Source: Saprospiraceae bacterium (GTDB lineage: Bacteria > Bacteroidota > Bacteroidia > Chitinophagales > Saprospiraceae). Taken from it: a DNA stretch of 9,990 nt. Position 1 is the first letter of the stretch, and each line of letters opens with the position of its first letter. The notes below the pieces were generated by a model, which worked only from the letters and a program-made list of their open reading frames with translations, was not told the origin of the DNA and made no database searches. The stretch is taken from NCBI GenBank assembly GCA_027031185.1, contig JALVEF010000306.1:1-9990 (forward strand), written 5' to 3'. Positions 7,517-9,990 of this stretch are shown here, in pieces. Made by a program: the position numbers and the translations under genes.

Positions 7517-8302
7517 CTACCACATTTTAGGGGATGAGTTCAGGTAGGTCTCTGCCATTTTGCGGTACTGCTCGGCGGTGAAACCACAATAACAGTAAAT
7601 CGCATACAGTGCCATAATGTTGCCGACATCCGGTGCATAGTACTGCCCGTTGGCATCTTTTTTTTGGCCGTAATAGATACAATCGGATACGTAATAATCG
7701 TAGAGCGGTGCATTCGGGTCAGCAAAATCAAAGGGGTCGGCCGGTGTATCACAAATCTGGTCTCCGGCGGTGGCGCAGTTGGAGCCGTCCACCAATTCAT
7801 TATGGTCTTTCCAGGTATCCAGCAATCCGAAGAAGTGGCCCATGAAGTGGGGCAGGCGCCCGAGTGCAGCTACGACTACCCCTCCGGCGGTCATGGAATC
7901 AATACCGCCTTGGGTGGCAAAGCCGCCGTTAAAGGGAGGGCCGGCGGATGTGACAAAATACACATTGATGCGGTTGTCGGCGTGATACTTAATTTGCATT
8001 TCCTTCCAGGCGTCGCCGGAGGGGCCATTCAGATGGGTATATTGGAAATTGTTATGATACCTGAACTCACACACCTGAAAGGATGCACAAATCGGGCTGA
8101 AATATTCATTGAGCTGCTCGAATGCCAGCTTGATGTCATTGGTGTCAGCGACAAGAAAGCCAAAGGTATCACGAAAGATGTGGGCCACGACGGTAAATTG
8201 CTTATCGAGACAAGGTAAAGAGGCATCGCTGTGGTGATACTGCTGGGCATTTAGGGGAGATAAGGCAATCAAAAAGGAGATCAGAAGGGTCAATCGTTGC
8301 AT
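7517..8302 (-). CDS. Secreted M43 (pappalysin-like) metalloprotease homologue with degenerate active site
   Basis: A 261-residue exported protein with a clear signal peptide (1-19, ending SPLNA). The body matches the M43 metzincin family: FTVVAHIF near the N-terminus, INVYFVTS (112-119), GDQICDTPADP (180-190) and a Met-turn-like GNIMALY (227-233). The zinc site, normally HExxHxxGxxH, reads HFMGHFFGLLD (152-162). The catalytic Glu is Phe153 and the third zinc ligand is Asp162, while H152, H156, G159 and the surrounding sequence are kept. The frame is intact, so this is a divergent or inactive enzyme rather than a broken gene. The protein ends soon after the catalytic domain and lacks the C-terminal type IX secretion sorting domain that many Bacteroidota M43 proteins carry. 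Its own promoter lies just upstream, and it is divergent from the PKD gene. Possible roles are binding, scaffolding or inhibition; none is shown. Confidence 0.85.
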   Translation of the reverse strand: MQRLTLLISFLIALSPLNAQQYHHSDASLPCLDKQFTVVAHIFRDTFGFLVADTNDIKLAFEQLNEYFSPICASFQVCEFRYHNNFQYTHLNGPSGDAWKEMQIKYHADNRINVYFVTSAGPPFNGGFATQGGIDSMTAGGVVVAALGRLPHFMGHFFGLLDTWKDHNELVDGSNCATAGDQICDTPADPFDFADPNAPLYDYYVSDCIYYGQKKDANGQYYAPDVGNIMALYAIYCYCGFTAEQYRKMAETYLNSSPKMW

Positions 8303-8322
8303 TATGGTATCGGATTTTGAGA

Positions 8323-8354
8323 CAAAAGTAAGCTTTTATCGCAAAAAAACCAAA
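8323..8354 (-). promoter_or_regulatory. Bacteroidota promoter (-33 TTTG, -7 TACTTTTG) for the M43-like gene
   Basis: On the minus strand, TTTG (8354-8351) is followed after 20 bases by TACTTTTG (8330-8323). This is an exact match to the TTTG-N19-21-TAnnTTTG promoter of Bacteroidota sigma-A. The -7 box ends 20 bases before the ATG at 8302, giving a leader of roughly 15-17 bases. Confidence 0.65.
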
Positions 8355-8433
8355 AATATGGGTAATATTGCAGATGCGTTTAGGGCTGAAAACAAGCCAA
8401 GCATATATTACCAAGGAGACGTAAGTAAAAGCT
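8331..8433. repeat. Nested inverted repeats in the divergent intergenic region
   Basis: In the 175-bp gap between the M43-like and PKD genes, AGCTTTTA (8331-8338) pairs with TAAAAGCT (8426-8433). Inside it, GGTAATAT (8361-8368) pairs with ATATTACC (8405-8412), and the latter stem can extend by TGC/GCA with one bulged base. A smaller GGCT/AGCC pair (8384-8387, 8395-8398) sits at the centre. The left outer arm touches the -7 box of the M43 promoter. This could be a regulator-binding dyad or structured leader RNA of the PKD gene. One such 8-bp repeat could arise by chance; two concentric ones are less expected. The rest of the gap is AT-rich with no ORF. Confidence 0.5.
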
Positions 8434-8477
8434 GACATCTCACAAATTTTACCACAACGAGTACAAAAACACAGCTG

Positions 8478-9990
8478 ATGCACTACAATTTTCGACCACT
8501 TGTCCCCATTATTTTGTTTTTGATTCTATTGCCCGTGCTGCTTATGGGTCAGACAGCTGACGTACAAGAGGGCTGTGCCCCGCTGCTGGTTCAGTTTCAG
8601 GCGCCGGCGAGTGCCACGAGCTATTATTGGGATTTTGGGGATGGCGGCACATCTGTATTAGAGAATCCGGCACATACATTTGCCACACCGCAAACTTATA
8701 CGGTGGAATTTCGCGAAAGTGCCACCGGCCCATTGGTCGGGACGATAACAATAACGGTGTATCCCAAACCGGTGCCGGAGTTGACCGCTGATCCGGAGTC
8801 GGGTTGTTTGCCGCTTTCGGTCACATTTGACGGAAGCGCGTCAGGAACTTCCGGGGTAACCATCACGAACTATATGTGGACCTTCGGCGATGGCGGCGGC
8901 ACCAGCGGGATGCCCGACCCGACCCACACCTATTCGACAGCAGGTACTTTTACGGTATCTCTTGGCCTGGTCACAGACAAGACGGGATGCGACACGACGG
9001 TCATCGTCCCGGATATGATCACCGTGTCGGATCCGCCGCCGCCCAGTTTTGTGACCAATCCGTCCACTGTGGTGACGTGCGATTCGGTATTGACCGTAGA
9101 TTTTGCCAATACCACACCTCCGGGAGCATATACGCTTCATTGGGATTTGGGCAACGGGACCAGTTTTGACGGGCCGGCACCGCCGCCACAGACCTACCAG
9201 GAAGGTACCTATGCCGTGACATTGACATTGACGGATAGCACTGGCTGCTCGAAGAGTACCAGTCGCACGATAGGTGTGGGGTCTCCGCGGCCTTCCTTTG
9301 ATATTCCCAATGATACACTTTGCTTATTCAGTGTCTATCAAGCGATCAACACCTCGCCAAGCGGTAGCTTTGTGTGGACTTTTCAGGATGCCACACCGCC
9401 TACATCGACCCAGGAGTCTCCGTACTTTCGATTTAACTCCCCCGGACCCAAGACTATCACACTGTCGATGACATCACCGGACGGTCTGTGTACTAATGAC
9501 ACGACGATTACGGTATTTGTCGAGGATCCGACCGGCACCGTGACGGTAGATCCAACCAATACATGCTCAGATCCCGTCACGTTCCAGTACCAAGCCAGCT
9601 CCACGTTTGACGTGATAGAATGGCTATATTTTCTACCGGATGGTCAGCTGGTGCAAGGTCCGGACGCAAGCTACACCTACGTAGATCTGGATACGACTAC
9701 GTACTCCAAGGAAGGCCTCGTCAAGGTCACTACTACTGCGGTACTAATCACTGCGGCGGGATGCAAGGACACCATAATAGTAAGTGCGGATGTCAACAAG
9801 CCCAACGCCTTGTTTTTGCCGAACACGGTCAAAGGCTGCGCGCCTTTGACCGTGACGTTTGCGGACTTGAGTACGTCCAATGAAGATATTATCAGCTGGC
9901 ACTGGGAGTTGGATGACGGTACCGTTATTGACAAGAGTGATAGCACGGCCGTGACGCACACTTATACACAACCGGGCGAATATCATATCT
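8478..9990 (+). CDS. Large secreted protein with tandem PKD-like repeats (5' part, continues past the window)
   Basis: The frame starting at 8478 stays open for 504 codons to the window edge, so the C-terminus is missing. A signal peptide is evident (FRPLVPIILFLILLPVLLMG, 5-24). At least six immunoglobulin-like PKD repeats follow, marked by WDFGDG (51-56), WTFGDG (134-139), WDLGNG (222-227), the degenerate WTFQDA (300-305) and WLYFLPDG (382-389), and WELDDG (476-481). Repeats often open with GCxPLxVxF and close with an HTY-type strand and TFTV or YAVT. Cysteines occur once near the start and once near the end of each repeat from the second on (110/171, 201/257, 282/338, 363/429, 454), which suggests a disulfide within each domain. 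Such proteins in Bacteroidota are usually long surface or secreted adhesin-like proteins, often with a type IX or gliding-type C-terminal domain that would lie outside this window. No Shine-Dalgarno sequence is seen, and the promoter is unclear. Confidence 0.9.
   Translation, partial: MHYNFRPLVPIILFLILLPVLLMGQTADVQEGCAPLLVQFQAPASATSYYWDFGDGGTSVLENPAHTFATPQTYTVEFRESATGPLVGTITITVYPKPVPELTADPESGCLPLSVTFDGSASGTSGVTITNYMWTFGDGGGTSGMPDPTHTYSTAGTFTVSLGLVTDKTGCDTTVIVPDMITVSDPPPPSFVTNPSTVVTCDSVLTVDFANTTPPGAYTLHWDLGNGTSFDGPAPPPQTYQEGTYAVTLTLTDSTGCSKSTSRTIGVGSPRPSFDIPNDTLCLFSVYQAINTSPSGSFVWTFQDATPPTSTQESPYFRFNSPGPKTITLSMTSPDGLCTNDTTITVFVEDPTGTVTVDPTNTCSDPVTFQYQASSTFDVIEWLYFLPDGQLVQGPDASYTYVDLDTTTYSKEGLVKVTTTAVLITAAGCKDTIIVSADVNKPNALFLPNTVKGCAPLTVTFADLSTSNEDIISWHWELDDGTVIDKSDSTAVTHTYTQPGEYHI
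9824..9854. repeat. Perfect 13-bp inverted repeat inside the PKD gene
   Basis: CACGGTCAAAGGC (9824-9836) and GCCTTTGACCGTG (9842-9854) are exact reverse complements around a 5-base TGCGC loop. They lie fully within coding sequence for residues 450-459 (TVKGCAPLTV), the first strand of the sixth PKD repeat. No other repeat of this gene shows it at the same place. The pairing is directly visible; a role in mRNA folding or as a recombination site is speculation. Confidence 0.8.

Noticed and set aside
7664..8218. A 184-codon plus-strand open frame opposite the M43-like gene
   Set aside because: The minus-strand gene has a signal peptide, a promoter and family motifs across the whole span. The plus-strand frame shows no domain and no start signals.
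8363..8370. TAATATTG as a possible -7 box for the PKD gene
   Set aside because: It misses one consensus position, has no TTG/TTTG box 19-21 bases upstream, and lies over 100 bases from the start codon.

Overview
The window looks like chromosomal DNA of a Bacteroidota bacterium, most plausibly from the Saprospiria/Chitinophagia side of the phylum. The grounds are a GYDIA-type GHMP kinase, a class II HMG-CoA reductase beside a type 2 IPP isomerase, an M43 metalloprotease relative, a cysteine-rich multi-PKD surface protein, promoter boxes of the Bacteroidota form TAnnTTTG, and no clear Shine-Dalgarno sequences. The phylum is well supported; the class is inference. I see no tRNA, rRNA, CRISPR, transposase or phage gene. 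The window reads as ordinary core and surface-protein chromosome, and I do not see a new defence or mobile system in it.

Layout. (1) 138-1352, plus strand: a LolC/LolE-type ABC transporter permease, preceded by a perfect 13-bp hairpin at 86-114. (2) 1392-3491, minus strand: a Prc/Tsp-type S41 C-terminal processing protease, convergent with gene 1. (3) 3737-7498, plus strand: tadA followed 20 bp later by three mevalonate-pathway genes (type 2 isopentenyl-diphosphate isomerase, HMG-CoA reductase, GYDIA-type GHMP kinase). The last three overlap each other by one base and almost certainly form an operon. (4) 7517-8302, minus strand: a small secreted M43-family protein whose zinc/catalytic motif is broken. 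(5) 8478 to the window end, plus strand: the 5' part of a large secreted protein made of tandem PKD-like repeats. It has no stop inside the window, so a search limited to complete ORFs would miss it.

Function. The reductase makes mevalonate, the kinase should phosphorylate mevalonate or a downstream intermediate, and the isomerase interconverts IPP and DMAPP. HMG-CoA synthase and diphosphomevalonate decarboxylase are not in the window. The permease and Prc act in the cell envelope. The M43-like and PKD genes are divergently transcribed from a 175-bp region with two nested inverted repeats, and both products carry export signals.

The best leads are the degenerate M43 active site, the two perfect 13-bp hairpins (one before the permease, one inside the PKD coding sequence), and the nested dyads in the divergent promoter region.
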